In this document: piece after piece, positions 36,781-46,190 of the stretch | Layout: each line of letters opens with the position of its first letter | Numbering within the stretch: the first letter of the stretch is position 1 | Assembly (NCBI RefSeq): GCF_003432485.1 | Contig: NZ_QVNQ01000008.1 | Location: 310,001-374,000, forward strand | Reading direction: 5' to 3' | Source of the DNA: Actinomadura spongiicola | Lineage (GTDB): Bacteria; Actinomycetota; Actinomycetes; Streptosporangiales; Streptosporangiaceae | Length of the DNA stretch: 64,000 nt | Position numbers and translations under genes: made by a program | The notes under the pieces: model-generated | What the model was told of the DNA's origin: nothing | What the model saw: the letters and a program-made list of their open reading frames with translations, nothing else | Databases searched by the model: none

Positions 36781-37425
36781 TCAGCGCACGCCCGCGTCGC
36801 GTGCGATGAGCCCCGCCTGGGTGCGGTTGGCGCAGCCGAGCTTGTCGAGCACACGGGAGACGTGACCCTTGACGGTGGCCTCGCTGAGGTAAAGGCGTCC
36901 CGCGATCTGCGCGTTGGACAGGCCCTCGCCGAGGCAGGCCAGCACCTGCGTCTCCCGTTCGGTGAGGCCGCCGAGGAGGGCGCGGGTCCGGTCGCGGTCG
37001 GACGCGCGGGCGTCGGCCGTGCCGAGCAGCCGGACGGTCGCGGCCGACGACATCACGGTGTGCCCGTCGGCGGCGACCCGGATCAGCTTCGCCAGGTCCT
37101 CCGGCGGCGTCGTCTTCAGCAGGAAGCCCGCGGCGCCCGCCCGCAGGGCCCGGATGACGTACTCGTCGGCGTCGAACGTCGTCAGCGCGACGACGGCGGG
37201 CGGGGAGCGGAGCGCGGCGATGCGCTCGATCGCGGAGAGGCCGTCGACGCCCGGCATCCGCAGGTCCATGAGCACCACGTGCGGCCGGTACCGGACGACG
37301 GCCTCCACCCCGGCGGCGCCGTCGTACGCCTCCCCCACCACCTCAACGTCGTCGGCGGCGCCGAGGATGGTCCGCAGGTGCGCGCACACCATCGGCTCGT
37401 CGTCCACCAGGAGAACGGTGATCAC
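36781..37425 (-). CDS. NarL/LuxR-family response regulator
   Basis: A 214-residue response regulator. Receiver domain: VLLVDDEPMV (acidic pair), phospho-acceptor Asp in HVVLMDLRMPGVDG near residue 54, Thr in ALTTFD, Lys in GFLLKTTPPEDL. C-terminal LuxR helix-turn-helix: LTERETQVLACLGEGLSNAQ and YLSEATVKGHVSRVLDKLG. Start is a GTG overlapping the kinase stop (GTGA). The divergent large permease on the other side of the kinase is a plausible target, as such pairs often control adjacent ABC systems. Confidence 0.94.
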   Translation of the reverse strand: MITVLLVDDEPMVCAHLRTILGAADDVEVVGEAYDGAAGVEAVVRYRPHVVLMDLRMPGVDGLSAIERIAALRSPPAVVALTTFDADEYVIRALRAGAAGFLLKTTPPEDLAKLIRVAADGHTVMSSAATVRLLGTADARASDRDRTRALLGGLTERETQVLACLGEGLSNAQIAGRLYLSEATVKGHVSRVLDKLGCANRTQAGLIARDAGVR

Positions 37426-38720
37426 GAACCCGCCACCGGAACGTAGGCGGGCAGCGACGCCTCGACGCGGAAACCGTCCAGGTGCGGGCCCGCGGCGAAC
37501 GTCCCGCCGATCAGCTCGACGCGTTCCCGCAGCCCGGCGAGGCCCATCCCGGACCCGCTGGCCGCCAGGTCGGCGTCCGGTTCGCGGGACCGCGCCGCGT
37601 TGCGGACGGTCAGCGTCACGCCGCCGGTGCCGTAGCGGACGTCCACGTGGACGGTGGCGCCGGGCGCGTGCTTGCGCGCGTTGGTCAGCGCCTCCTGGAC
37701 GACCCGGTACGCGGTGCGACCCACGGCGGGCGACGCGTGCGGCGGGTCGCCGTGCTCGGCGAACTCCACCGGGACGCCGACCGCAGCCGACTCGGCGATC
37801 AGGGCCGACAGGTCCGGGAGCGGTCCCGGGGCGGCGCCGGGGCCTTCCGCCGGGGCGCCGGAGGTGTCGCGGCGCAGCAGCCCGACGACGTCGCGGAGCT
37901 CTTCGAGGGCCTGGCAGCCGGTGCCGCGCAGTTCCTCGGCGGCCGCGCGGGTCGGCTCGTCCGGGGCCCGGACGCGCAGCGCCCCCGCCTGGAGCACCAT
38001 CAGCGTGACCCGGTGCGCGACGACGTCGTGCATCTCGGCGGCGAGCCGGGCGCGTTCCTCCGCGCGGGCCCGTTCGGCCAGCAGGTGCCGTTCGCGCTCG
38101 GCCCGCTCCGCCCGGTCGGTGAGGGCCTGGAGGACGCGGCGGCGCGCGGCGACGTACATGCCGATCAGCGCCGCGCCGATCACGGCGGCGGCGCTGCGGA
38201 ACACCAGTGCCTCGACGCTGTCGGTCTCCTGCGCCGAGAACCGCCGCAGGGCGGTGACCGGAAGCACGTCGCCGATGGCGCCGACCGGGACGAGCAGCAC
38301 GACGACGGGCAGCGCGCGGATCCAGACCGGGCGGGCCCCGTCGCGGGGGAACGCCATCACCGCGTAGGCGGCGAGCGGCGCGGTCGGCGGCCACCACACC
38401 GGTGGGCGGAGGGTGTGGTCGGCGTCCGCGCGCAGCAGCGTCCCCGGCGCGGCCTGTTCGACGAGCCACACCAGGACGGCCACGGCGGTGGTGGTCCACG
38501 CGACCGTCAGCGGGGCGCGGCGCCGCGCCACCAGCGCCAGCGCGGGGACCATGAGGAGCGCGACGGTCGCGCCGCCCTGCGGACGGACGATCGTTCCCCC
38601 GTCCCCGCCGAGGCTCAACGCCACGCCGGACACGACGACGACGGCGTCGGCGACCAGGTCGCGGGACCGTCCGGGTGGGAGAAGCCGCGCCAGGGCGGGA
38701 CGCGGCGATGGCAGGCGCAC
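37422..38720 (-). CDS. NarL/DesK-type sensor histidine kinase
   Basis: A kinase of about 432 residues with an N-terminal block of four to six transmembrane helices (LVADAVVVVSGVALSLGG, VALLMVPALALVA, PLTVAWTTTAVAVLVWLV and more), so it may sense the membrane. The HisKA_3 box is ERARLAAEMHDVVAHRVTLMV with phospho-acceptor His in EMHDVVAH. The ATPase has EALTNARKHAPG (N box) and SGMGLAGLRERV (G box). The start is uncertain: GTG 38720 opens a sensible protein, while the frame extends to 38801. Coupled to the LuxR-type regulator. Confidence 0.9.
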   Translation of the reverse strand: MRLPSPRPALARLLPPGRSRDLVADAVVVVSGVALSLGGDGGTIVRPQGGATVALLMVPALALVARRRAPLTVAWTTTAVAVLVWLVEQAAPGTLLRADADHTLRPPVWWPPTAPLAAYAVMAFPRDGARPVWIRALPVVVLLVPVGAIGDVLPVTALRRFSAQETDSVEALVFRSAAAVIGAALIGMYVAARRRVLQALTDRAERAERERHLLAERARAEERARLAAEMHDVVAHRVTLMVLQAGALRVRAPDEPTRAAAEELRGTGCQALEELRDVVGLLRRDTSGAPAEGPGAAPGPLPDLSALIAESAAVGVPVEFAEHGDPPHASPAVGRTAYRVVQEALTNARKHAPGATVHVDVRYGTGGVTLTVRNAARSREPDADLAASGSGMGLAGLRERVELIGGTFAAGPHLDGFRVEASLPAYVPVAGS

Positions 38721-38850
38721 ACCAACACCGTACGCATCGGGACGCGGCGCGCCACCCCTACGAAAGTCGCGAGAGGCGGGCCGTTCGTCGGGGTCGGGCA
38801 CGACGATTCACGCTGCCGGGCCGCGGCCCCGTCGGGCTGGAATCGGTCCC

Positions 38851-41418
38851 ATGATGTTCAAGCTCGTGCTCCGGGGCCTCGCCGCGCACCGCGCCCGGCT
38901 GCTGATGTCGGCGGTGGCGGTGGTGGCCGGTGTCGCGTTCGTCGCCGGGACGCTGATCTTCTCCGCCACGCTGGACCGCTCGTTCGACCGGGCCCTCGAC
39001 GATCTGGGACGCGGCACGGACGTGATCGTCCGGGCCGACCGGGCGTTCGAGCCGGGACTCGGGGAGCGGGTGGCGGACCGTCCGGTGTCGGAGTCGGTGC
39101 TGGCGGCCGTCCGGCGGGCGGCGGGTGTGGAGAAGGCGCGCGGGGTGGTCACCGGGTTCGCGGCCGTCGTGGACCGGCGCGGCGAGATCGCGGGGGCGGA
39201 GCCGCAGACGGGCGTGGCGTGGGACGGCGATCGCGACCTGTCGCAGACCCGGCTGAGGTCCGGCGCGCCGCCCACCGGGCCGGACGAGGTCGCCATCGAC
39301 GTCACGACCGCCGACGACGCCGGATACCGGATCGGCGACCGGGTCACGGTGGCGTTGACGTCGGGCACGCGCCCGTTCCGGCTCACGGGGCTGTTCGAGG
39401 TCGGCGACTCCGCGTTGAGCGACCAGATCTCGATGACGGCGTTCGCGCCCGCCACGGCGCGGCGGCTGCTGTCCGACCGTCCGGGGACGTACGCGCGGAT
39501 CGTCGTGCACGGGGACGACGACGTGCCGCAGGAGCGGCTCCGGGACACGGTCGCCGCCGTCCTCCCACCCGGCGTCGAGGCGATCACCGGGGCGCAGGCG
39601 GTCGACGAGCAGGGCGCGTCCATCAAGGAGGTCATCAAGATCATCCGCACGTTCCTGCTGGTGTTCGCCGTGATCGCGGTCTTCGTCGGCTCGTTCATCA
39701 TCTTCAACACGTTCGCGATGCTGGTCAGCGGCCGGGTCCGGGAGCTGGCGCTGCTGCGGGCGGTGGGCGCCTCGCGCGGGCAGGTCACGCGGTCGGTGCT
39801 CGGCGAGGCGGCCGGGGTGGGCCTGGCCGGTTCCACGCTGGGTCTCGCGGCCGGCTGCGGGGTCGCGGTCGGGCTGGCGCGGTTGATGGGCGTCGTCACC
39901 GGTGGCGAGGCGCCGCCGTTCGGGTCGCCGGTGGTGCCCGCCTCCGCGGTGATCGCCGCGTACGCGGTGGGGACGCTGGTCACGCCGGCCGCCGCCGTGG
40001 TCCCGGCACGGCGCGCGGCGCGAACACCTCCCGTCGCGGCGCTCCGCGACGGGGCGGAGTCGCCGCGTCCGCCGCGTAAGCGTCTCGCCTGCGGGGGCGT
40101 CGCGCTCGCGGCGGGCGCGGCCCTGGTCGCCGCCGGTCTCGCGGGGGACGGGTCCACGGCGCTCAACCTGGTCGGGGCGGGCGCGATGGCGCTGTTCGCG
40201 GGGGTCGTGGTGGTGTCGCCGGTCCTCAGCCGACCGGCGGTCCGGGCGCTGGCCTGGCCGTTCGCCCGGTTCGGCGGGAGCGCGGGCCGGATGGGCGGGC
40301 GGAACGCGCTGCGCGATCCCCGGCGGACGGCCGCGACGGCGTCCGCGCTGACGGTCGGGCTCGCGCTGATCGCGTCGGTGTCGGTGATCGTCCAGTCGAT
40401 GGCGGCGTCGGTGGACCGGCAGCTCGACGCCGGCCTCACCGCGGACTACCAGGTCACCGGGCGGAGCCGGATCACCCCGGTCGCCGAGGAGGCCGCCGTC
40501 GCGGTGGCGGGCGTGGCGGGCGTGCGCGCGGCGATCCCGCTCCGCACGGCGCGGTTCCGGATGGACGGCTCCGTGCGGACGGCCGCGGCGGGCTCGCCCG
40601 GTCAGCTCCTCGCCCACTTCCGCCTGCCCCTCCAGGAGGGAACGGCGTCCGCACGCGGGGACGAGCTGCTCGTCGGCCGCAGCGTCGCGGCGGCGCGGGG
40701 CTGGACGGCCGGGACGACGGTCGACGGCCAGTACCGGGACGGGACGAGACGGACGTTCCGCGTCGTGGGCGTCTACGTCGACCGGCCGTCGGTCACCCCG
40801 TCCGCCCCCTCGATGATCATCGACTGGGCGGGGTACCGGGCGCACGACCCGGAGGCCCCCATCGACCGCATCGAGGTCGACGTCGCGGCGTCGGGCCCGG
40901 GGGCGACCGGTCCGGCGCCGGAAACGGCGCTGGAGTCGGCGCTCGCTCCGTGGCCCAACCTGGAACTGAAGGACCGCGCCCAGGTCAAGGACGACGCCGC
41001 CGGGGACATCGCCCTGTTCCTCGACCTCGTGCTCGGACTGCTGCTGCTGTCGGTCCTCGTCGCCGCGCTCGGCATCGTCAACACGCTCGCGCTCGCCGTG
41101 ACCGAGCGTACGCGGGAGATCGGTCTGCTCCGCGCCCTCGGGATGCAGCGCCGCCAACTCCGCCGCATGATCCGTTACGAGGCGGTCGTCGTCTCGCTGT
41201 TCGGCGCGGTGCTCGGGGTCGGGACGGGTGTCGTCCTCGGCGTCGTCCTCCAGCGGGTGATGGCGGAGGGCGACGGTGGGATGGAGGTCCTCGCGATCCC
41301 CTACGGCCGGTTGGCGGTGTGCGTCGCGGCGGCCGCCGTGATCGGTGTCGTCGCGGCCGTGTGGCCCGCCCGCCGCGCCGCCCGCATGAACGTCCTCCAG
41401 GCGATCGCGACGGAGTAG
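38851..41418 (+). CDS. FtsX-like ABC permease (large, two-module)
   Basis: An 855-residue membrane protein made of two FtsX modules. Each has an extracytoplasmic domain and the characteristic segment: FLLVFAVIAVFVGSFIIFNT with RVRELALLRAVGASRGQV in the first, and LLLLSVLVAALGIVNTLALA with RTREIGLLRALGMQRRQL in the second. About eight to ten helices in total. It belongs to the large actinobacterial permeases that pair with a LolD/MacB-type ATPase for export of antibiotics or lipids. No ATPase gene is next to it, which is odd; it may recruit one from elsewhere. Two adjacent ATG codons start it. Divergent from the NarL-type two-component genes. Confidence 0.92.
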   Translation: MMFKLVLRGLAAHRARLLMSAVAVVAGVAFVAGTLIFSATLDRSFDRALDDLGRGTDVIVRADRAFEPGLGERVADRPVSESVLAAVRRAAGVEKARGVVTGFAAVVDRRGEIAGAEPQTGVAWDGDRDLSQTRLRSGAPPTGPDEVAIDVTTADDAGYRIGDRVTVALTSGTRPFRLTGLFEVGDSALSDQISMTAFAPATARRLLSDRPGTYARIVVHGDDDVPQERLRDTVAAVLPPGVEAITGAQAVDEQGASIKEVIKIIRTFLLVFAVIAVFVGSFIIFNTFAMLVSGRVRELALLRAVGASRGQVTRSVLGEAAGVGLAGSTLGLAAGCGVAVGLARLMGVVTGGEAPPFGSPVVPASAVIAAYAVGTLVTPAAAVVPARRAARTPPVAALRDGAESPRPPRKRLACGGVALAAGAALVAAGLAGDGSTALNLVGAGAMALFAGVVVVSPVLSRPAVRALAWPFARFGGSAGRMGGRNALRDPRRTAATASALTVGLALIASVSVIVQSMAASVDRQLDAGLTADYQVTGRSRITPVAEEAAVAVAGVAGVRAAIPLRTARFRMDGSVRTAAAGSPGQLLAHFRLPLQEGTASARGDELLVGRSVAAARGWTAGTTVDGQYRDGTRRTFRVVGVYVDRPSVTPSAPSMIIDWAGYRAHDPEAPIDRIEVDVAASGPGATGPAPETALESALAPWPNLELKDRAQVKDDAAGDIALFLDLVLGLLLLSVLVAALGIVNTLALAVTERTREIGLLRALGMQRRQLRRMIRYEAVVVSLFGAVLGVGTGVVLGVVLQRVMAEGDGGMEVLAIPYGRLAVCVAAAAVIGVVAAVWPARRAARMNVLQAIATE

Positions 41419-41430
41419 CCCGCGGGCGAC

Positions 41431-42357
41431 TCAGGCGGCGACGCGGGCGCAGCGGTCGGGGACGGCGTCGCGCAGCGCGTCAAGCCCGCGGACGATCAGC
41501 GGGTTGTCGCGGCTGCCGCGCCGCACACAGGTCAGCACGCGCCGCCTCGGCACGCCGTCGCCGGTCAGCGGGACCCGGACGACCGGCTGGTCGGACGGCC
41601 CGTCCGCGAGGCGCGGCACCAGCGACACGCCGAGGCCGTGGGCGACCAGCGCCCAGATCACCGACCAGGAGGAGACGGTGTGGGCGATCCGGGGCGTGAA
41701 CCCGGCGGCGGCGCAGTACGCCATGATCTGCTGGTGGTGGGCGCAGGCGTCGGGCTGGATGCTGACCCACGCCTCGTCCGCCGCGTCGTCGAGCCGCACG
41801 CCCGGCCGGCGGGCGAGCGGGTGAACGGCCGGAACGATCAGGTCGAGGGGTTCCTCCAGCAACGGTTCCCGCTGGAAGCGCGGGTCGCCGGGCGGCGGCG
41901 CGTCGGCGGTCGGCTCGATGACCGCGATGTCGACTTCCCCGGCGGCGAGCAGGCCCATCGAGACGTCGGTGTCGCATTCGCGGATCTCGACGACGAGTTC
42001 GGGATCGTCCCGCCGCAGGGCGCCCGCGGCGGGGGCGATCAGCCCGCCGACCGCCGTGGTGAACCCGCACATGCGCAGCGGGCCGGTGACCCCGGCGCGA
42101 TGCGACTCCAGTTCGGCGAGGGTCTCCTCCCACCTGGCGAGCAGTCCGTCGGCGTGCTCGACCAGCACGTGGGCGGCCGGGGTGAGGCGCACCTTGCGGC
42201 CCTGCGGCTCCAGCAGCGGCACCTTCAGCTCCCGGGCCAGTTCGCGCAGGTGGTGGGAGACCGCGGACGGTGTGAGGTGCAGCGCCTCCGCGGCCGACGT
42301 CACCGTCCCGTACTGGTGGACGAGCCGGAGCATGTGCAGCCGCCGAAGGTCGATCAT
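41431..42357 (-). CDS. LysR-family transcriptional regulator
   Basis: A 308-residue regulator. Winged helix at residues 1-60 (LHMLRLVHQYGTVTSAAEAL, LTPSAVSHHLRELARELKVPL) and a substrate-binding-like effector domain (GLLAAGEVDIAVIE, then ALVAHGLGVSLVPRLA). The spacing to the divergent mini-gene (72 bases between starts) is typical of a LysR protein and its target. Upstream sequence at 42360-42380 is AT-rich (ACTATTTTATACGGTT). Effector unknown. Confidence 0.92.
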   Translation of the reverse strand: MIDLRRLHMLRLVHQYGTVTSAAEALHLTPSAVSHHLRELARELKVPLLEPQGRKVRLTPAAHVLVEHADGLLARWEETLAELESHRAGVTGPLRMCGFTTAVGGLIAPAAGALRRDDPELVVEIRECDTDVSMGLLAAGEVDIAVIEPTADAPPPGDPRFQREPLLEEPLDLIVPAVHPLARRPGVRLDDAADEAWVSIQPDACAHHQQIMAYCAAAGFTPRIAHTVSSWSVIWALVAHGLGVSLVPRLADGPSDQPVVRVPLTGDGVPRRRVLTCVRRGSRDNPLIVRGLDALRDAVPDRCARVAA

Positions 42358-42429
42358 GCAACTATTTTATACGGTTCGATGAGGAAATGTGAAATAGACG
42401 CGAACGGTGTCCGGAAGCAGACTGAAGGC

Positions 42430-42600
42430 ATGAGCGAACAGAGCACCACACTTTCCCGGCATCACACCAGCGAAGGCGTCGTGGTCTGGACCCGGTGCGG
42501 CTGCGGCAGGCTCCGGATGGACCTCGTCCCGACCGGCGGCGCCCGTCCCCTCACCGCCGGGCCGTGCCCGCACTGCGAGGTCCCCCCTCGGCGAGGGTGA
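42430..42600 (+). CDS. Zinc-ribbon-like mini-protein (56 residues)
   Basis: A short ORF with protein-like features: VVVWTRCGCGRLRMDL and, 20 residues later, GPCPHCEVPPRRG. The four or five cysteines (CGC and CPHC) form a likely zinc ribbon. ATG start has GAAGG five bases upstream. It lies divergent from the LysR gene and may be its regulated target. I do not recognise a named family; similar CxC-CxxC proteins occur next to actinobacterial LysR genes. Confidence 0.62.
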   Translation: MSEQSTTLSRHHTSEGVVVWTRCGCGRLRMDLVPTGGARPLTAGPCPHCEVPPRRG

Positions 42601-42628
42601 ACATCGAAGTGGAGCGTCCGGTACCGCC

Positions 42629-43255
42629 TCAACCGGCGCGCAGGGCCGCCGCCTCGGAGGCGAGAGCGCGGACGCGGTCCCAGTCCCCGTCACGGATCGC
42701 GTCCGCCGGAGTCAACCACGACCCACCGACACAGCCCACGTTCCTCAGCGCGAGATACTCGGCGGCGTTCCCCGGGCCGACGCCGCCGGTCGGGCAGAAC
42801 CGGGCCCGGGGCAACGGCCCGCCCAGGGACTTCAGGAAGGCGGTCCCGCCCGAGGCCTCGGCGGGGAAGAACTTCATCGCCGTGATCCCGTCCTCCAGCA
42901 GCGCGAGCACCTCCGACGCGGTCGCGACGCCCGGCAGGAACGGCAGTCCCGTCGCGACCATCGCGTCCTGGAGCCGGGGCGTGCGGCCGGGGCTGACCAG
43001 GAACCGCGCCCCGGCCGCGGCGGACCGCTCGGCGTCCCGCGGCGCGACGACCGTGCCCGCGCCGACGACCGCGTCCGGCACCTCGGCGGCGATCCGCGTG
43101 ATCGCCGCGAGCGCCGCCGGTGTCCGCAGCGTCACCTCGATCACCGGGAGGCCGCCGTCGACGAGGGCGCGGGCCAGCGGGACGGCGGCGTCCTCGTCGT
43201 CCAGCACCACGACGGGGATGACGGGCGCCAGGTCGAACAGGTCGTCGGCGATCAT
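42629..43255 (-). CDS. eda: 2-keto-3-deoxy-6-phosphogluconate (KDPG) aldolase
   Basis: A 208-residue class I aldolase that cleaves KDPG to pyruvate and glyceraldehyde 3-phosphate, last step of the Entner-Doudoroff pathway. Visible motifs: PVIPVVVLDD, GGLPVIEVTLRTPAAL (catalytic Glu), VGAGTV, the Schiff-base Lys in AMKFFPAEASGG, and CPTGGVGPGNAAEYL. Length normal. The ATG overlaps the glk stop (ATGA). Third gene of the edd-glk-eda unit. Confidence 0.96.
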   Translation of the reverse strand: MIADDLFDLAPVIPVVVLDDEDAAVPLARALVDGGLPVIEVTLRTPAALAAITRIAAEVPDAVVGAGTVVAPRDAERSAAAGARFLVSPGRTPRLQDAMVATGLPFLPGVATASEVLALLEDGITAMKFFPAEASGGTAFLKSLGGPLPRARFCPTGGVGPGNAAEYLALRNVGCVGGSWLTPADAIRDGDWDRVRALASEAAALRAG

Positions 43256-44235
43256 GCGTGCTCCAGTTCCGGCGGGCTCTGCGCGAGCCGCATGGCGGCG
43301 CCGGCGAGGGCCGGGCCGGGGTGGACGATGAGCGCGACCGGGACGGCGCGCAGGTAGTCCTCCATCGGAGGCTTCCCTTCGAAGCGTGCGCGGAACGCGC
43401 CGCCGCGCAGCACGTCCACGATGCGCGGCGGGATCCCGCCGCCGAGATAGACGCCGCCGCGCGCCCCGAGCGTGAGGGCCACGTTCCCGGCCAGCGAACC
43501 GAGCAGCGCGCAGAAGATGTCGAGCGCCTCGCGGCAGCGCGGGTCGTCGCGGCGCTCGGTGATCTCCCGGGCGGTGAGCGTTCCGGCGGCCTCGCCGTCG
43601 AGCGCCGCGAGATACCGGTGGAGGCGGGCCAGGCCGTTCCCGGACAGCAGGTATTCGACGTTGGACGTGCCGTGTTCGGCGCGCAGCAGCCGCACGACCT
43701 CCAGTTCCCGGTCGGTCGCGGCCGGGACGTCGACCTGGCCGCCCTCGCCGGGCAGCGGCACCCACCCCGACGGCGTGGGGACGAGCCCGGCGACGCCGAG
43801 CCCGGTGCCCGGTCCGACGACGGCGAGCGGCGCGCCGGGGTCCGGGGCGGTTCCGCCGAGCGGGACCAGGTCGTCCCCGCCGAGCCGCGGCAGGGAGAGG
43901 GCGAGGGCCTCGAAGTCGTTGATGATCTCCAGGTGGGGCAGGCCGAGGCGGGCGCGCACCTCGTCCGCCGTCCCCTTCGGCCAGCCCGCGTTCGTCAGGT
44001 GGTAGGTACGGCCGACGACCGGCCCGGCCACCGCCAGGCACCCGGCGGACGGTCGGACGTCCGGCGCGTACTGGTGGAGATAGGCGGACGCCGCCTCGGC
44101 GAGGCCCGCGTGGTCGCGGGTGGGCAAAGACTTCACCTGGGAGGGGACGCCGTCCGGGCCGTCCACGAGCGCGAACCGCGCGTTCGTGCCGCCGACGTCC
44201 CCGACCAGCCACGGCCCACGCTTCGGGGCGCTCAC
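43252..44235 (-). CDS. glk: Glucokinase, E. coli Glk type
   Basis: A 327-residue glucokinase phosphorylating glucose at the 6-OH. It belongs to the Glk (COG0837) family, not the ROK glucokinases more usual in actinomycetes: WLVGDVGGTNARFALVD at the N-terminus (phosphate 1), INDFEALALSLP with catalytic Asp, VVGPGTGLGVAGLVP, LPGEGGQVDV, and GGVYLGGGIPPRIVD. GTG start overlaps the edd stop, and the stop overlaps eda. With the two flanking enzymes it makes an operon for glucose use through the Entner-Doudoroff route. Confidence 0.95.
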   Translation of the reverse strand: MSAPKRGPWLVGDVGGTNARFALVDGPDGVPSQVKSLPTRDHAGLAEAASAYLHQYAPDVRPSAGCLAVAGPVVGRTYHLTNAGWPKGTADEVRARLGLPHLEIINDFEALALSLPRLGGDDLVPLGGTAPDPGAPLAVVGPGTGLGVAGLVPTPSGWVPLPGEGGQVDVPAATDRELEVVRLLRAEHGTSNVEYLLSGNGLARLHRYLAALDGEAAGTLTAREITERRDDPRCREALDIFCALLGSLAGNVALTLGARGGVYLGGGIPPRIVDVLRGGAFRARFEGKPPMEDYLRAVPVALIVHPGPALAGAAMRLAQSPPELEHA

Positions 44236-46043
44236 GCGAAGACCCCGGCGCCGCGCTCGGCGGGCCCGACCGCCTGGCGGAAGGCGTGGAACAGTTCGCG
44301 TCCGGTGCCGTGGACGTCGTCCGGTCCCGAGGGGGCGGGTTCTCGGGCGGCGAACTCCTCGTCCGGGACGAGGACCTCCAGGACCCCGCCGACCGCGTCG
44401 AGCCGGACGACGTCGCCGTCGCGGACGCGGGCGAGCGGGCCGCCCGCCGCCGCCTCCGGAGACACGTGGATCGCGGCGGGCACCGCCCCGGACGCGCCCG
44501 ACATGCGACCGTCCGTGACGAGCGCGACGCGGTGCCCCCGGTCCTGGAGGACCGACAGCGGCGGGGTCAGGCGGTGCAGCTCCGGCATCCCGTTGGCGCG
44601 CGGCCCCTGGTTGCGGACGACCGCCACCACGTCCCGGTCGAGTTCCCCGGCGGCGAACGCCTCCAGCAGCCGCTCCTGCGAGTCGAACACGCGGGCCGGG
44701 GCCTCGATCGTCCGGTGCTCGGGACGGACGGCGGAGACCTTGACGACCGCCCGGCCCAGGTTGCCGCGCACGGTGCGCAGCCCGCCGTGCGCGTCGAACG
44801 GCTCGGCGACGGGACGCAGGACGTCCGTGTCGCCCGACTCGGTCACCGTCTCCCGCCAGTCGACGCCGTCGCCGGTGGACTCCGGGACGCGCCGGTACGC
44901 GGCGAGGGAGTCGCCGCCGACCGTCCGCGCGTCCTCGTGGAGGAGCCCGGCGTCGATCAGTTCGCCGATGAGGAACGCGGTGCCGCCCGCCGCGTGGAAG
45001 TGGTTCACGTCGGCGGTCCCGTTCGGGTAGAGGCGGGTGAGCAGCGGCGTCACCGTGGAAAGCTCGTCGAAATCGTCCCAGGTCAGCTCGATTCCGGCCG
45101 CCGCGGCCATCGCGACCAGATGAAGCGTGTGGTTGGTGGACCCGCCCGTCGCCAGCAGCGCGACGACCCCGTTGACGAACGCGCGCTCGTCCAGCAGCTC
45201 GCCGATCGGCAGGTAGCCGTCGGTGAGCCCGGTGAGCCGCAGGACGCGGCGTCCCGCCGCCTCGGTCAGCGCGTCGCGCAGCTTCGTGTCCGGTGGGACG
45301 AAACTCGCCCCGGGCAGGTGCAGGCCCATGACCTCCATCAGGAGCTGGTTGGTGTTGGCCGTCCCGTAGAAGGTGCAGGTGCCGGGCGAGTGGTAGGACG
45401 CGGCCTCCGCGGCGAGAAGCTCGTCCCGGCCGACCTCTCCGGCCGCGAACCGCTTGCGGACCTGCGCCTTCCGCCCGTTCGACAGGCCGGACGCCATCGG
45501 CCCGGCGGGCACCAGGATCACCGGCAGATGCCCGAACGACAGCGCTCCGATCACCAGCCCGGGGACGATCTTGTCGCACACGCCGAGCAGCAGCGCGCCG
45601 TCGAACATGTCGTGGGACAGCGCCACCGCCGTCGCCATCGCCACCACGTCCCGGCTGAACAGCGACAGCTCCATGCCCGCCCGGCCCTGCGTGATCCCGT
45701 CGCACATCGCGGGCACGCCGCCCGCGAACTGCGCCGTGCCGCCCGCCGCGCGGACGGCCGCCTTCAGCAGGTCGGGGTAGTCCTTCAGCGGCTGGTGCGC
45801 GGACAGCATGTCGTTGTACGCCGACACGATCGCGATGTTGGGCGTGACATCGCCCCTGAGCCACAGCTTGTCCTGGGCGCCGCAGGCGGCGAAGCCGTGC
45901 GCCAGGTTGGCGCATCCCATTCCGCCGCGCGCCGGGCCCGCGGTGCGGGCGCCCCGGATCCGGTCCAGGTAGGCGCCGCGCCGTCCGGCGCTCCGCTCGG
46001 CGACACGGCGGGTCACTTCCGCCAACACGGGATGCACAGCCAT
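44232..46043 (-). CDS. edd: 6-phosphogluconate dehydratase
   Basis: A 603-residue iron-sulfur dehydratase of the IlvD/Edd family, converting 6-phosphogluconate to KDPG. Family sequences: NIAIVSAYNDMLSAHQPL, QFAGGVPAMCDGITQGR, LLLGVCDKIVPGL (Cys ligand), SPGTCTFYGTANTNQ (Cys ligand), LATGGSTNHTLHLVA, and the C-terminal VTDGRMSGASG. ATG 46043 has GGAGCG just upstream; the longer frame is spurious. First gene of the operon; the divergent ROK gene and the dyads between them suggest local control. Confidence 0.95.
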   Translation of the reverse strand: MAVHPVLAEVTRRVAERSAGRRGAYLDRIRGARTAGPARGGMGCANLAHGFAACGAQDKLWLRGDVTPNIAIVSAYNDMLSAHQPLKDYPDLLKAAVRAAGGTAQFAGGVPAMCDGITQGRAGMELSLFSRDVVAMATAVALSHDMFDGALLLGVCDKIVPGLVIGALSFGHLPVILVPAGPMASGLSNGRKAQVRKRFAAGEVGRDELLAAEAASYHSPGTCTFYGTANTNQLLMEVMGLHLPGASFVPPDTKLRDALTEAAGRRVLRLTGLTDGYLPIGELLDERAFVNGVVALLATGGSTNHTLHLVAMAAAAGIELTWDDFDELSTVTPLLTRLYPNGTADVNHFHAAGGTAFLIGELIDAGLLHEDARTVGGDSLAAYRRVPESTGDGVDWRETVTESGDTDVLRPVAEPFDAHGGLRTVRGNLGRAVVKVSAVRPEHRTIEAPARVFDSQERLLEAFAAGELDRDVVAVVRNQGPRANGMPELHRLTPPLSVLQDRGHRVALVTDGRMSGASGAVPAAIHVSPEAAAGGPLARVRDGDVVRLDAVGGVLEVLVPDEEFAAREPAPSGPDDVHGTGRELFHAFRQAVGPAERGAGVFA

Positions 46044-46093
46044 AGAACGCTCCAGACGAGGGGATCTCCGGCTCTTCACGCTAGCGAGAGATA

Positions 46094-46125
46094 CGTAAGT
46101 CGAACAAGCGGACTTATGAAGTTCG
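46094..46125. promoter_or_regulatory. Interlocked inverted repeats between edd and the ROK regulator
   Basis: CGTAAGTC (46094-46101) and GACTTATG (46111-46118) form one dyad with TAAGTC/GACTTA as perfect arms; CGAAC (46101-46105) and GTTCG (46121-46125) form a second, overlapping dyad. The area is AT-rich for this genome. Position between divergent genes suggests a site for the ROK repressor. Confidence 0.6.
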
Positions 46126-46190
46126 GCTAACAAAAGTCTGGCGCTTGCACCAACTGGACCCACCGAAGGGGTGCGTGCTTGACTGGCCGG

